DNA from: Streptococcus sanguinis SK1 = NCTC 7863
GTDB lineage: Bacteria > Bacillota > Bacilli > Lactobacillales > Streptococcaceae
Direction of reading: 5' to 3'
Assembly (NCBI RefSeq): GCF_000194945.1
Contig: NZ_GL878507.1
Span: forward strand, 697,963-761,962
DNA length: 64,000 nucleotides
The notes under the pieces are model-generated. The model was not told the origin of the DNA and made no database searches. It was given only the letters and a program-made list of their open reading frames with translations. Position 1 is the first letter of the stretch. Each line of letters starts with the position of its first letter. A program made the translations under genes and the position numbers. Below are positions 7,947 through 17,323 of this stretch, piece by piece.

Positions 7947-10568
7947 ATGGCGAAATGGATTTACTCCTTCGAGGAAGGATGTGCAGATGACAAGGCCCTG
8001 CTTGGCGGAAAAGGTGCCAACCTAGCTGAAATGACCAATTTGGGACTGCCTGTCCCTCCAGGTTTTACTATTACTACAGAAAGCTGTATCGAATATTTAG
8101 AAAGCCCTTATTTCTTTGAATCTTCTTTAAAAGAAGATATTTTGAAAGCGGTTACTGAATTAGAAGAAAAAACCGGTAAATATTTCAGCGGCAACGACTC
8201 TGCCTTGCTTTTAGTGTCTGTTCGAAGCGGAGCCAAGTTTTCCATGCCGGGCATGATGGACACTATTCTCAATCTAGGCCTAAACGATTTAAGAACCCAG
8301 ACTCTGGCTGAGCAGACCAATGCTGACTTTGCCTATAACTGCTACCGACGTCTGCTGCAAATGTTTGCTGATGTAGTTTATGGCATTTCCAAGGATGAGT
8401 TCGATGACCTCTTGGGCTATTTTGAAAAGAATGCTGGCAAACAGGCCAAGGATTTCACATTGGATGAACATCAAGCATTAATCGACCAGTACAAGCAGCT
8501 TTATCGTGAGCATCATCAAACCTTCCCCCAAAGCTCGAAAGAGCAGCTTTATGCTGCTATCAAGGCGGTCTTCAAGTCTTGGAATAATCCCCGAGCTCAG
8601 GTCTACCGCAACTTGAATGATATTCCTCATGATTTGGGAACAGCGGTGAATGTCCAAGCCATGGTCTTTGGCAATAGCGACCAGTCCAGTGGTACAGGAG
8701 TTGTCTTCACGAGAAACCCTGCCAGTGGTGAGCATCAGTTATTTGGCGAATTTTTGCTCAATGCACAAGGGGAGGATGTCGTAGCCGGCATTCGGACCCC
8801 TGAGCCTATTGCTGCACTTGAGACGGCTCTCCCTCAGGCCTATGCAGCCTTCCAAGACTATGCTAAGATTCTCGAAAACCACTACAAGGACATGCAAGAT
8901 ATCGAATTTACCATTGAAAAGGGTAAACTCTATATTCTCCAAACTAGAAACGGTAAACGTACCGCCAAGGCATCTTTGAAAATCGCTTTAGATTTGGTAG
9001 ACGAGGGCATTATCAGCAAAAAAGAAGCTCTCCAGCGTGTATCTCCTGCTACGATTAGCCAACTCATCCATCCTGTATTTGAAGAAAAAGCTCTGCAAGA
9101 TGCTCCTTTCTTGGCTCAAGGATTGCCAGCAAGCCCTGGTGCTGCAACTGGCGAGATTGTCTTTACAGCTGAGCGTGCCAAAGACTACCACTCCTTAGGT
9201 AAAAAGGTCATTTTAGTACGGCAGGAAACTTCCCCTGAAGACATTGAAGGTATGGTCGTCAGCCAGGCCATCGTAACCAGTCAGGGCGGTATGACCTCTC
9301 ACGCAGCTGTCGTAGCCCGGGGAATGGGAACCTGCTGTGTGGCTGGCTGCGGTGAGCTGACCATCAGCGAGGACAGCAAAACTGTTTCCTGCGGAAATCT
9401 TGTCTTGACCGAAGGTGACGTCATTTCAGTTGATGGCAGCTCGGGGCGCATTTATAGCGGTGAGATTCCGACCGTCCTAGTCGAAAATGACCAAGAACTC
9501 CAACGCTTGCTTTCATGGGCAGACGAAGTCGCACAGCTCAAAGTCCGTGCCAACGCAGAGACCGTTCAAGATCTGAAAACAGCTATCAAGTTTGGGGCAA
9601 AGGGCATCGGTCTGGCTCGTACCGAACACATGTTCTTTGGCCAAGAGCGGATTCTGGAAATGCGGCGTCTGATTCTAGCCGACAACGAATTGGAAACCAG
9701 ATCCGCCCTCAAAAAACTGCTGGAGTTCCAAGAAAAAGACTTCTATCAAATGTTCCAAGCAGTTCAGGACAAACCTATGATTATCCGTCTTTTGGATCCG
9801 CCGATGCATGAATTTCTACCTAAAGATTCACAGGAAATCAAGGCTTTGGCTGACAAGCTGCACAAGTCACCAGAAAAACTGACTCGCCGCATTGAACAAC
9901 TGCAAGAAAGCAATCCTATGCTAGGCCACCGCGGCTGCCGTCTGGGGATTACGCAACCAGAGATTTACAAGATGCAGGTCGAAGCCATCTTTAAGAGTGC
10001 TATCAAGCTGAGCCAAGAAGGATTAACCGTCAAGCCAGAAATCATGATTCCGCTGATTGCAGACAAAGCCGAGCTGGACTCTGTCAAAGCCGTTCTCAAC
10101 CAACATATCAACAAATTCTTTAGGCATCAAGGTCAGGAGCCCTTCCCTTATGAAATTGGCACCATGATTGAACTTCCGCGTGCCTGTCTGGTTGCAGACC
10201 AGCTGGCTCAGGAAGCGGACTTCTTCAGCTTTGGTACTAACGACCTGACCCAGATGACCTACGGTTTCTCACGGGACGATATTGGAAAATTCATCGGCCA
10301 TTATAAAGAGAAAGAAATCCTTCCTTTTGATCCTTTCCAAAGTGTCGACCGAGCGGGTGTTGGTGAATTGATGCGGATTGCTATCCGCAAAGGGCGTCAA
10401 GTCAAGCCTGAACTTCCTATCGGCATTTGTGGCGAGGTCGGTGGCGATCCTGCTTCCATCCCCTTCTTCCAAGAAATTGGTGTCACCTACGTCTCCTGCT
10501 CTCCTTATCGGGTTCCAGCAGCAAGACTGGCTGTCGCTCAAGCGGCACTCCAAGATGAGAAGGCGTAA
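7947..10568 (+). CDS. ppdK: pyruvate,phosphate dikinase
   Basis: Interconverts pyruvate + ATP + phosphate and PEP + AMP + pyrophosphate, which allows PEP synthesis from pyruvate. The 873 residues show the full three-part architecture. An N-terminal ATP-grasp domain (about 1-340) contains SVRSGAKFSMPGMMDT and ends in LQTRNGKRT. A swivelling phosphohistidine domain carries GGMTSHAAVVARG with His452. A C-terminal PEP/pyruvate barrel (about 510-870) carries GTNDLTQMTYGFSRDD and GICGEVGGDP. Thr450 is the residue modified by the regulatory protein. ATG at 7947 is chosen because GGAGG precedes it and the upstream extension overlaps the promoter. It is divergent from ccpN and its regulator. Confidence 0.97.
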   Translation: MAKWIYSFEEGCADDKALLGGKGANLAEMTNLGLPVPPGFTITTESCIEYLESPYFFESSLKEDILKAVTELEEKTGKYFSGNDSALLLVSVRSGAKFSMPGMMDTILNLGLNDLRTQTLAEQTNADFAYNCYRRLLQMFADVVYGISKDEFDDLLGYFEKNAGKQAKDFTLDEHQALIDQYKQLYREHHQTFPQSSKEQLYAAIKAVFKSWNNPRAQVYRNLNDIPHDLGTAVNVQAMVFGNSDQSSGTGVVFTRNPASGEHQLFGEFLLNAQGEDVVAGIRTPEPIAALETALPQAYAAFQDYAKILENHYKDMQDIEFTIEKGKLYILQTRNGKRTAKASLKIALDLVDEGIISKKEALQRVSPATISQLIHPVFEEKALQDAPFLAQGLPASPGAATGEIVFTAERAKDYHSLGKKVILVRQETSPEDIEGMVVSQAIVTSQGGMTSHAAVVARGMGTCCVAGCGELTISEDSKTVSCGNLVLTEGDVISVDGSSGRIYSGEIPTVLVENDQELQRLLSWADEVAQLKVRANAETVQDLKTAIKFGAKGIGLARTEHMFFGQERILEMRRLILADNELETRSALKKLLEFQEKDFYQMFQAVQDKPMIIRLLDPPMHEFLPKDSQEIKALADKLHKSPEKLTRRIEQLQESNPMLGHRGCRLGITQPEIYKMQVEAIFKSAIKLSQEGLTVKPEIMIPLIADKAELDSVKAVLNQHINKFFRHQGQEPFPYEIGTMIELPRACLVADQLAQEADFFSFGTNDLTQMTYGFSRDDIGKFIGHYKEKEILPFDPFQSVDRAGVGELMRIAIRKGRQVKPELPIGICGEVGGDPASIPFFQEIGVTYVSCSPYRVPAARLAVAQAALQDEKA

Positions 10569-10594
10569 TTACTTTGCTATTCTAGCTCTAGAAG

Positions 10595-10630
10595 CTGCTC
10601 AACCAAAACTTGAGCAGCCTCTTTTCTTGA
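10595..10630 (+). terminator. rho-independent terminator after ppdK
   Basis: A perfect 9-bp stem GCTGCTCAA/TTGAGCAGC (10595-10603 with 10611-10619) has a 7-base loop and is followed by CTCTTTTCTT. Confidence 0.85.
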
Positions 10631-10677
10631 CAGCAATCTTCTGTGTGCGTTTTCATAGATAAAAATTTGATTTTTTT

Positions 10678-10706
10678 AAGACATTTTCAAATAAAAAACG
10701 TATAAT
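10678..10706 (+). promoter_or_regulatory. promoter of the small anchored protein gene
   Basis: AAGACA (10678-10683) lies 17 bp before a consensus TATAAT (10701-10706), about 46 bp upstream of the ATG at 10753. AAGGAG precedes that ATG. Confidence 0.6.
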
Positions 10707-10752
10707 GAGAAATAAGAAATCATTGAAATTTTAAAAGGAGATTCTTTCAAGC

Positions 10753-11169
10753 ATGGAAAACTATTCTCGCAGCAATAAAAATAAGACAAAATCATCTAAA
10801 AAACCTACTAAACAGCATATTAAAACCGGCCTTTCAGCCTTCCAAAAGACCATTGCAACGGTTGCCAGTATCTTGTCTATCATCATTGCCAGCATCACGA
10901 TCATGAATCTGACTGGCCAAAAGGATGAAAAATCAAAAACTGATACCAGCAGCTCTACTGCAACGACTACCATTATCAAGGAAATCGAAAAAGAAACAAG
11001 CAGCCCTGCTTCAACAACTGCAACTGATACAGCAGCTTCCAGCAGTGATACAGCAGCCGTTGAGACTAGTGCGTCTAGCTCTGCTGCAGATACAGCAGCA
11101 GGCGATACTACTGCCTCTAGCTCTGCTGCAGATACAGCAACCAACACTCAGACAGAAGCTTCAAACTAA
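10753..11169 (+). CDS. small membrane-anchored Ser/Thr/Ala-rich protein
   Basis: A 138-residue protein of a streptococcal family of unknown function (it resembles DUF6556). A basic N-terminal tail (residues 1-30, rich in K, N, S) is followed by one hydrophobic segment (about 33-53) with no cleavage site, then a low-complexity extracellular tail of Ser, Thr, Ala and Asp. That tail contains near-identical copies of the unit ASSSAADTA. The likely topology is N-in with a disordered, possibly O-glycosylated stalk. It has its own promoter and terminator and does not appear to be part of either neighbouring operon. I do not assign a function. Confidence 0.75.
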   Translation: MENYSRSNKNKTKSSKKPTKQHIKTGLSAFQKTIATVASILSIIIASITIMNLTGQKDEKSKTDTSSSTATTTIIKEIEKETSSPASTTATDTAASSSDTAAVETSASSSAADTAAGDTTASSSAADTATNTQTEASN

Positions 11170-11180
11170 GAAAGCAGAAA

Positions 11181-11212
11181 ACGCCCGGCTCATTGAGCTA
11201 GGCGTTTTTTTG
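11181..11212 (+). terminator. rho-independent terminator
   Basis: A hairpin ACGCCCGGCT-CATTG-AGCTAGGCGT (11181-11205) with one mismatch and one wobble is followed by TTTTTTTG. It ends the small anchored protein gene, 12 bp after its stop. Confidence 0.8.
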
Positions 11213-11239
11213 TATTCATCAAGCAAGCTTGTTTGATGA

Positions 11240-12310
11240 TCACTTCCGATACATCTTGACTTGAAGATAGAGGTCGTTGTAAGTCCCCAGCCATTTAGGG
11301 CCCAACTGCTCATAAACTTCCAGATGTTTCATCGTTTCCTCAGTCGGATAAAAAGCCTCATCTTCCTGAATTTCCTTAGGCAACATGGCCTTGGCAGGAA
11401 GATTTGGTGTCGAATAACCAACATAAAGGGCATTTTTATAAGCATTTTCCGGTCTCAGCATAAAGTTAATAAACTGATAGGCTGCTTTTTTATTTTTGAC
11501 TGTTTTAGGAATGACAATATTATCAAACCAAAGATTACTGGCTTCTGTTGGCACGACATAGCGCAGGTCTTCATTGGCCTCCAGCATCTGACGAGCCTCA
11601 CCAGAAAAGGTCACACCAATAGCTGCATTGTTCTGAATCATGTATCCTTTCATCTCATCAGCTACAATCGCCTTGATATTTGGCGTCAGAGTGTAGAGCT
11701 TATCAACAGCTTCCTGCAACTGATCTGCATCTTTGGAGTTAAGACTATGACCATCTGAGTTCAGACCAATTCCCATGACTTCACGGGCTCCATCAATCAT
11801 CATGATAGAGTTTTTGTATTCAGGACGCCAAAGGTCATTCCAATGCTCAGGAGCTTTATCAACCATTTTTTCATTGTAGACAATGCCCAGCGTTCCCCAA
11901 AAATAAGGAATCGAGTACTGATTTCCTGGATCGAAAGGCTGGTCTAAAAAGTCAGATCCGATGTTTTCCAAGCCTTTAATCTGGCTATGATCTAACTTCT
12001 CTACCAAGCCTTCTTTCATCATCTTGGCAATCATATATTCACTGGGAATAGCAATGTCGTAGGTTGTGCCGCCCTGCTTCACTTTCGTATACATGGCTTC
12101 ATTGGAGTCAAAGGTATCGTACTGGATTTGGACACCAGTTTCCTTAGTAAACTCAGTCAGCAGCTCAGGATCGATATAGTCACCCCAGTTGTAAATGACC
12201 AGCTTATCGCTCTCCTTGCTCTGCGTCCGACTTTCGATCTGGTAACTGACACCCCACAAGACTAGGATAATCAGTAGAATTCCCGCTAAAAATGAATAGA
12301 GCTTTCTCAT
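11240..12310 (-). CDS. potD: spermidine/putrescine ABC transporter substrate-binding protein
   Basis: Extracytoplasmic polyamine-binding protein of 356 residues, last gene of potABCD. An N-terminal hydrophobic segment (residues 5-22) lacks a lipobox cysteine and acts as a signal anchor or signal peptide. The mature part has the PotD/PotF signatures VIYNWGDYIDPELL near residue 38 and YDIAIPSEYMI near 83. The start overlaps the potC stop by 4 bp (ATGA), so translation is coupled. Confidence 0.95.
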   Translation of the reverse strand: MRKLYSFLAGILLIILVLWGVSYQIESRTQSKESDKLVIYNWGDYIDPELLTEFTKETGVQIQYDTFDSNEAMYTKVKQGGTTYDIAIPSEYMIAKMMKEGLVEKLDHSQIKGLENIGSDFLDQPFDPGNQYSIPYFWGTLGIVYNEKMVDKAPEHWNDLWRPEYKNSIMMIDGAREVMGIGLNSDGHSLNSKDADQLQEAVDKLYTLTPNIKAIVADEMKGYMIQNNAAIGVTFSGEARQMLEANEDLRYVVPTEASNLWFDNIVIPKTVKNKKAAYQFINFMLRPENAYKNALYVGYSTPNLPAKAMLPKEIQEDEAFYPTEETMKHLEVYEQLGPKWLGTYNDLYLQVKMYRK

Positions 12311-13080
12311 ACGGTCTCCTCCTTCTCACGGGTGATAAAGTAATACCCAATTACCAAAGCAATGCTGAAGAGAAAGACCAAGGCTGATAGGGCATTGATT
12401 TCCAGAGAAATTCCCTGACGAGCGCGGGAGTATATCTCAACAGACAGAGTAGAGAAGCCATTGCCTGTAACGAAGAAGGTCACTGCAAAATCATCTAGTG
12501 AGTAGGTAAATGCCATGAAGTAACCAGCGATGATGGCTGGAGTCAGATAAGGCAGCATGATTTCCTTCAGCATTTGCAACTGACTGGCGCCTAGGTCATA
12601 AGCAGCCTTAATCATATCATCATTCATTTCTTTCAGACGCGGAAGAATCATCAGCACCACAATCGGAATGGAAAAGGCCACATGGCTAGCCAGCACAGAC
12701 AGGAAGCCCAGCTGGAACTTTGCAGTAGTAAAGAGAATCAGAAAACTTGCCCCAATCATGACATCCGGCGCTACCATTAGGATATTGTTGATGGACAGAA
12801 AGGCATCCTGATATTTCTTGCGGGCTTGATAAATATAGATGGCTCCAAAAGTTCCAATCAGCGTCGCAATCAGTGATGACAGGAAAGCCAGAAAGAAAGT
12901 CTGAACCAAAATCAGAATCAAACGTGAATCCTCAAAGAGATTCTGGAAATGGCTGAGACTGAATCCTGTAAAACGATTCATGTCTTCCCCTGCATTAAAG
13001 GCATAAGCAATCAGGTAAAAGATGGGGATGTAGAGCACCAAAAAGACAAAGGCCAGATAGAGATTTGCAATTTTTTTCAT
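12307..13080 (-). CDS. potC: spermidine/putrescine ABC transporter permease PotC
   Basis: Inner-membrane permease of 257 residues with six predicted hydrophobic segments. It has the EAA loop (AAYDLGASQLQMLKEIMLP) near residue 165 that contacts the ATPase. The start is set at 13080 ([11 protein letters not shown]), which overlaps the potB stop by 4 bp. A longer in-frame extension to 13164 would run back into potB and lacks a permease-like N-terminus. Confidence 0.95.
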   Translation of the reverse strand: MKKIANLYLAFVFLVLYIPIFYLIAYAFNAGEDMNRFTGFSLSHFQNLFEDSRLILILVQTFFLAFLSSLIATLIGTFGAIYIYQARKKYQDAFLSINNILMVAPDVMIGASFLILFTTAKFQLGFLSVLASHVAFSIPIVVLMILPRLKEMNDDMIKAAYDLGASQLQMLKEIMLPYLTPAIIAGYFMAFTYSLDDFAVTFFVTGNGFSTLSVEIYSRARQGISLEINALSALVFLFSIALVIGYYFITREKEETV

Positions 13081-13883
13081 CGCCCTCTCCTTTCCTTGGT
13101 TGCCCACATGGTAAAGAGCATGGCAACAATCAGTACCACTCCGATAGTAGAGCCCATGCCCCAATTTTGAGTAGTCAGGAAGTGCTGCTCAATGGCAGTT
13201 CCCAGAGTAATCACTCGATTACCCCCGATTAAGCGGGTCAGCATGAAGAGACTGAGACTAGGGATAAAGACTGACTGCACTCCACTTCTGACACCATTCA
13301 AGGACAAAGGGAAAACGACACGACGGAAAGTCTCCCAGCGATTAGCTCCCAAGTCATAGCTGGCATTGATAAGATTAGGATCCAAATCATCCAGAACATT
13401 GAAAATAGGCAGAATCATAAAAGGCAGCTCGATGTAGCTGGCTACAAAGATAAATGAAAAGTCCGTAAAGAGAATCTGCTGCGGTCCTACTCCGATAAAA
13501 GTCAGAAATTGATTGATTGAGCCATTCTGACCGAAAATACCAATGAAAGCATAAGCTTTGAGCAGGAGGTTGATCCAGGTCGGCAGCACAATCAGCATCA
13601 GCCAGAGCTGCTTGTGCTTGAGCTGAGTCAAAAAGAATGCAGTCGGATAGGAAATCAGCAGTGTTACAACAGTAATAATCCCTGCATAAAGAACCGAATT
13701 CAGACTCATCTTGAGATAGGTCCAGTTCTGCGATGTGAAGTAAGTCTGGTAATTTTCCAGAGTAAACTGGCCTTCAATGTTGAAGAAGGATTTCCAGATA
13801 ATCATGACAACAGGTGCCAAGACAAAAAGGAAAATCCAGAGCAGGTAAGGCAAGAGAAAAAGATTAGAGGTTGTTTTCTTCAT
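13077..13883 (-). CDS. potB: spermidine/putrescine ABC transporter permease PotB
   Basis: Companion permease of 268 residues with six hydrophobic segments. It has the EAA loop near residue 180 ([19 protein letters not shown]). ATG at 13883 is preferred because GAGGAGG ends about 6 bp upstream; the alternative 13904 start would sit on top of that ribosome site. The gene overlaps the end of potA by 20 bp. Together with PotC it forms the membrane channel of the polyamine importer. Confidence 0.95.
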   Translation of the reverse strand: MKKTTSNLFLLPYLLWIFLFVLAPVVMIIWKSFFNIEGQFTLENYQTYFTSQNWTYLKMSLNSVLYAGIITVVTLLISYPTAFFLTQLKHKQLWLMLIVLPTWINLLLKAYAFIGIFGQNGSINQFLTFIGVGPQQILFTDFSFIFVASYIELPFMILPIFNVLDDLDPNLINASYDLGANRWETFRRVVFPLSLNGVRSGVQSVFIPSLSLFMLTRLIGGNRVITLGTAIEQHFLTTQNWGMGSTIGVVLIVAMLFTMWATKERRGR

Positions 13884-15021
13884 CTCGTTCCTCCTCAATA
13901 GCATTGATCAGACCCGCTTCTTGCTCTTCTACTTCTACATATTCTTCGATACGGGCATCGAATTCTTCTTCAGTTTCATTGAGACGCATGATGTGGATAT
14001 CCTCAGGCTCGAAATGCAGACCAATTTCTTCACCGACAATGGCCTTGCGAGTCGAGTGAATCATCCATTCATTGCCCAGTTCATCATAAGCGATAATCTC
14101 ATAGTGAACGCCACGGAAAAGCTGGGTATCAACTTTAACCTGCAGCTTGCCTTCTTCTGGCAGAGTAATCCGCAAATCCTCCGGCCGAATCACCACCTCG
14201 ACAGCTTCATTTGGGCGCATCCCACCATCCACTGCTTCAAAGCGCTTGCCATTAAACTCAACCAGATAGTCTTCAATCATCTTACCTGGCAGAATATTGG
14301 ACTCGCCAATGAAGGTTGCAACAAAATGGTTAATGGGCTCATCATAAATATCGACAGGCGTCCCCGACTGAACAATTTCACCGTCATTCATAACGAAAAT
14401 CCAGTCGCTCATAGCCAGGGCTTCCTCTTGGTCGTGCGTGACAAAGACAAAAGTAATGCCCAGACGTTGCTGCAATTCCCGCAGCTCATACTGCATATCT
14501 GTACGCAGCTTCAAATCCAGAGCAGACAGCGGCTCATCCAGCAAAACAACCCGCGGCTGATTAATGATTGCCCGCGCGATGGCTACACGCTGGCGCTGAC
14601 CGCCCGACAGTTTGCGAATAGAACGGCGCTCAAAGCCTTCCAGCTGAACCATTTTCAGTACTTCAGCAACCCGCTCTTGAATTTCTTTTTTATCAACCTT
14701 GCGCAGACGCAGCGGAAAGGCAACATTTTCAAAAACATTCATATGCGGAAACAGTGCATAGGACTGAAAAACCGTGTGGACGTCTCGTTTATTAGTTGGA
14801 ATATCATTGATGCGGACTCCATCAAGAAAAATATCCCCGTCCGTCGCGTCCAAAAGTCCAGCAATGATGTTCAGAATCGTTGATTTGCCAGAACCAGAAG
14901 ACCCCAGCAAAGTATAGAACTTTCCTTCTTCCAGCTCGAAATTAATATCTTTCAGAACGACAGTATTATTATCTTCAAAAACTTTTGAAACGTTTTTAAA
15001 CTCGATGATTGGTTTTTTCAA
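13864..15021 (-). CDS. potA: spermidine/putrescine ABC transporter ATPase
   Basis: ATPase of 385 residues driving polyamine uptake. Walker A is [10 protein letters not shown] near residue 38, the ABC signature is [15 protein letters not shown] near 138 and Walker B is [12 protein letters not shown] near 160. The C-terminal third is a TOBE-type regulatory domain (about 290-360) followed by an acidic tail. The start is a TTG codon at 15021; the nearby ATG at 15028 is out of frame. AAGGAA lies about 10 bp upstream. Operon order murB-potABCD is the usual streptococcal arrangement, but a 181-bp spacer separates it from murB here. Confidence 0.95.
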   Translation of the reverse strand: MKKPIIEFKNVSKVFEDNNTVVLKDINFELEEGKFYTLLGSSGSGKSTILNIIAGLLDATDGDIFLDGVRINDIPTNKRDVHTVFQSYALFPHMNVFENVAFPLRLRKVDKKEIQERVAEVLKMVQLEGFERRSIRKLSGGQRQRVAIARAIINQPRVVLLDEPLSALDLKLRTDMQYELRELQQRLGITFVFVTHDQEEALAMSDWIFVMNDGEIVQSGTPVDIYDEPINHFVATFIGESNILPGKMIEDYLVEFNGKRFEAVDGGMRPNEAVEVVIRPEDLRITLPEEGKLQVKVDTQLFRGVHYEIIAYDELGNEWMIHSTRKAIVGEEIGLHFEPEDIHIMRLNETEEEFDARIEEYVEVEEQEAGLINAIEEERDEENNL

Positions 15022-15202
15022 TTGTCATAAATTCCTTCTTTCTCGTATTAACAGATTAAGGGTTCTGTCAGACCGCTGCTACCTCGTGAGGGCTGTAAAG
15101 GCCCTTTATAAATTCCGTGTCGATAGGCTTTCACCCCCTTACTAAGTTGCAGCCAGCTGCAGTTCCTTATCCAGCATACTTCTACTGGAAATCATATCTG
15201 TC
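15022..15202 (-). other. potA 5' leader / murB-potA spacer with hairpin-forming sequence
   Basis: No reading frame of note is present. On the minus strand the spacer is GC-richer than other spacers here and contains short stems such as AGGGC/GCCCT (about 15088-15105) and a CTGCAGCTGGCTGCAG-like segment (about 15146-15163). It has neither a T-run nor a clear promoter. It could be a regulatory leader for the pot genes or a decayed repeat. Confidence 0.35.
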
Positions 15203-16108
15203 TTACAGAGATTCACCAATGATGCGGACTTCGCGCTCCAGAGTAATACCTGAATTTTCCCGCACTCTTTCAATCACATGGGCAATAAGATTTTCATAAT
15301 CCTGAGCCGTTCCTTTATCAACATTAATCATAAAGCCGGCATGTTTCTCAGATACCTCTACACCACCGATACGATGACCCTTGAGGCCTGCTTCACTAAT
15401 CAGCTGACCAGCAAAGTGACCCAAAGGACGCTTGAAAACAGAACCGCAGGATGGATATTCCAAGGGCTGCTTGAGCTCTCGCAGATGGGTTAAGCGCTCC
15501 ATTTCCTGACGAATCGTTCTGTGAACACCAGGAGAAAGAGCAAACTTAGCAGAAATAACAATGTCGCCTGTTTCCTGAACAAGTGAGTGACGATAGCCGA
15601 ACTTCATATCCCGAACGTCCAACGTTTTGACTTGGCCCTGAGGAGTCAGTACCTTGCAAGATACCAAGACATGAGCAATCTCGCCGCCATAAGCCCCGGC
15701 GTTCATAAAGACAGCTCCGCCAACGCTGCCTGGAATACCACAAGCGAACTCAAAGCCAGTCAGACTATTCTGCAGAGCGATATGGGTTGTCTGAATCAGA
15801 TTAGCTCCGGCCTCTGCCTCAATCATATAGCCATCCACCGCTACATTGTTGAGCTTGTCAAACATAATCACGAAACCTCGGATACCGCCGTCTCGCACAA
15901 TGATATTACTGGCATTTCCCAGCACCATCCAAGGAATGTCTTCTTGATTGGCAAAATTAACAATACGAGCCAGCTCATAACGATTGCGGGGAAAAACTAA
16001 GAAATCGGCTGCGCCCCCGACCTTTGTGTAGGTGTATTGACTCAAAGGCTCATTGAAGCGAATGTCGATTCCTTCTAATTCGGTTTTTAATTTCTCTAGT
16101 TTTTGCAT
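15203..16108 (-). CDS. murB: UDP-N-acetylenolpyruvoylglucosamine reductase
   Basis: Flavoprotein that reduces UDP-GlcNAc-enolpyruvate to UDP-MurNAc in peptidoglycan precursor synthesis. The 301 residues have the FAD-binding core ([16 protein letters not shown] near 27 and [13 protein letters not shown] near 80). The catalytic Ser lies in the conserved [10 protein letters not shown] segment near residue 225, and a C-terminal catalytic Glu probably lies near 290. The type II MurB length and motifs fit. It is the first gene of the unit that continues into potABCD. Confidence 0.96.
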   Translation of the reverse strand: MQKLEKLKTELEGIDIRFNEPLSQYTYTKVGGAADFLVFPRNRYELARIVNFANQEDIPWMVLGNASNIIVRDGGIRGFVIMFDKLNNVAVDGYMIEAEAGANLIQTTHIALQNSLTGFEFACGIPGSVGGAVFMNAGAYGGEIAHVLVSCKVLTPQGQVKTLDVRDMKFGYRHSLVQETGDIVISAKFALSPGVHRTIRQEMERLTHLRELKQPLEYPSCGSVFKRPLGHFAGQLISEAGLKGHRIGGVEVSEKHAGFMINVDKGTAQDYENLIAHVIERVRENSGITLEREVRIIGESL

Positions 16109-16143
16109 GATTTTCTCTCTTTTATGTAAACAAAATACACTCT

Positions 16144-16153
16144 ATTATATCAA
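16144..16153 (-). promoter_or_regulatory. murB promoter (extended -10)
   Basis: On the minus strand TTGATATAAT gives a consensus -10 preceded by TG plus one base. The -35 is weak. It sits about 40 bp upstream of the murB ATG. Confidence 0.55.
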
Positions 16154-16184
16154 AAATCTATGGCATTTACGATAGATTACAAAG

Positions 16185-16210
16185 AAAAAGCTGAGAAAGG
16201 TCAGCTTTTT
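16185..16210 (-). terminator. terminator after the 34-codon gene
   Basis: A perfect 10-bp stem AAAAAGCTGA/TCAGCTTTTT with a 6-base loop lies 5 bp past the stop of the small gene at 16216-16320. It would also insulate murB from readthrough. T-runs are present in both directions. Confidence 0.85.
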
Positions 16211-16215
16211 AACGC

Positions 16216-16320
16216 TTATAATTGTCTAGTAGTAAAACGCTGTGTTTGAGTAGAAAGAGCATTCCTGATGGCACCGAAAGCTAACTCACTCGCCAGAGCC
16301 TGTAATTCTAAATAATCCAT
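16216..16320 (-). CDS. small protein of unknown function (34 aa)
   Basis: A reading frame below usual annotation cut-offs, encoding MDYLELQALASELAFGAIRN followed by 14 more residues ending in RQL. Everything expected of a real gene is present in order: a TGTGC-TATAAT extended -10, AAAGGAGG ribosome site (12 bp spacing, slightly long), ATG, 34 codons, TAA, and a strong terminator 5 bp later. The N-terminal half could form an amphipathic helix; the C-terminal half is polar and basic. There is no signal peptide or transmembrane segment. It could instead be a small RNA with an incidental frame. I do not recognise a family. Confidence 0.6.
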   Translation of the reverse strand: MDYLELQALASELAFGAIRNALSTQTQRFTTRQL

Positions 16321-16351
16321 AAAGTGAATTATCCTCCTTTAAGCTAGACCC

Positions 16352-16362
16352 ATTATAGCACA
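16352..16362 (-). promoter_or_regulatory. extended -10 promoter of the 34-codon gene
   Basis: On the minus strand TGTGCTATAAT matches the streptococcal extended -10 consensus TRTGNTATAAT exactly. The region 16 to 18 bp upstream has only weak -35 similarity. Confidence 0.7.
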
Positions 16363-16420
16363 GTTAGGTATAAAAAGATAGGGATATCCACTCCTTCTAT
16401 TGTATACGTGTTCCTAGAAA

Positions 16421-16449
16421 AGAAAAAAGAGGCTCATGGAAAACCTCTT
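16421..16449 (-). terminator. rho-independent terminator after thrB
   Basis: On the minus strand a 6-bp stem AAGAGG/CCTCTT with an 11-base loop is followed by TTTTTTCT. It begins 7 bp past the thrB stop. Confidence 0.75.
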
Positions 16450-16455
16450 GATGAT

Positions 16456-17322
16456 TTATTTTTCTACCTGGACACCCTCAGTATCCACCTGAAGCCGGAA
16501 GATTTGCCCCTTGAAATTCTGTTTTTGCAGAAGCTGATAAATCGTCTCCGTCTTGTGCTTAGGCGATAAGACCATAACAGTCGGTCCCGCTCCTGAGATA
16601 TAGGTTGCGTAAGAGCCGTTTTTTCTGGCTAAGAACTTAATATCTGAAAATTCCTTGATTAAAGGTTGACGGTATTTTTCGTGGAACAAATCTGACTCGA
16701 TAGCCCGACCAGCGATTTTCATATCACCTTTTAAAAGAGCTGCAATCGCAACATTGGCAATGGAACTAGCCGCAACAGCTTCCTTGTAAGAAAGCCGATT
16801 TGGTAAGACTTGGCGGCTCTCAACCGTCCGAAGCTCATAGTCTGGGATATAGGCGATGAAGTCTGCATCCGGAAAGTCCGCTACCACAGCAGATACCTGA
16901 TTTCTAGATGAGCTAGATACGACCAAATTACCATAAATCGCTGGCGCAACATTGTCAGGATGACCTTCAATCTTTGTAGCAATTTTTAGCTTCTGATAAT
17001 CCGACAAATTAAGATGAGCCAGCTGGTTGGCCAATTCAATCCCAGCCACAATGACCGAACTAGAAGACCCAAGTCCACGAGCCAATGGAATATCACTGGT
17101 CATTTTCAAACGGCGTGGCTGAATATCTGGAGCCAACTGCAGGGCAATCTTAACCAGTAAATTGCGTCGGTCCTTAGGAATTCTCGGATTGAGGTCATGC
17201 TCAATCACCCACTCCTGACTTTCTTCCAAGACTTCAATTTCCAGATATTTTGACAGGGCTACCCCAACGGAGTCAAAGCCAGGACCGATATTGGCACTGG
17301 TCGCTGGTACAATAATTTTCAT
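16456..17322 (-). CDS. thrB: homoserine kinase
   Basis: GHMP-family kinase that phosphorylates homoserine for threonine synthesis. The 288 residues carry the GHMP ATP-binding motif [16 protein letters not shown] near residue 84, the N-terminal [14 protein letters not shown] motif and the C-terminal GAGPTVMVL motif near 245. It lies 1 bp downstream of hom, so homoserine production and phosphorylation are encoded together. It is followed by a terminator. Confidence 0.96.
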   Translation of the reverse strand: MKIIVPATSANIGPGFDSVGVALSKYLEIEVLEESQEWVIEHDLNPRIPKDRRNLLVKIALQLAPDIQPRRLKMTSDIPLARGLGSSSSVIVAGIELANQLAHLNLSDYQKLKIATKIEGHPDNVAPAIYGNLVVSSSSRNQVSAVVADFPDADFIAYIPDYELRTVESRQVLPNRLSYKEAVAASSIANVAIAALLKGDMKIAGRAIESDLFHEKYRQPLIKEFSDIKFLARKNGSYATYISGAGPTVMVLSPKHKTETIYQLLQKQNFKGQIFRLQVDTEGVQVEK

Positions 17323-17323
17323 C

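Noticed and set aside
9515..9811. 98-codon plus-strand frame inside ppdK
   Set aside because: It is an out-of-frame overlap with a complete, conserved enzyme; no ribosome site.
13921..14883. 320-codon plus-strand frame antisense to potA
   Set aside because: potA is intact and conserved on the other strand; the antisense product has no recognisable domain or start signals.
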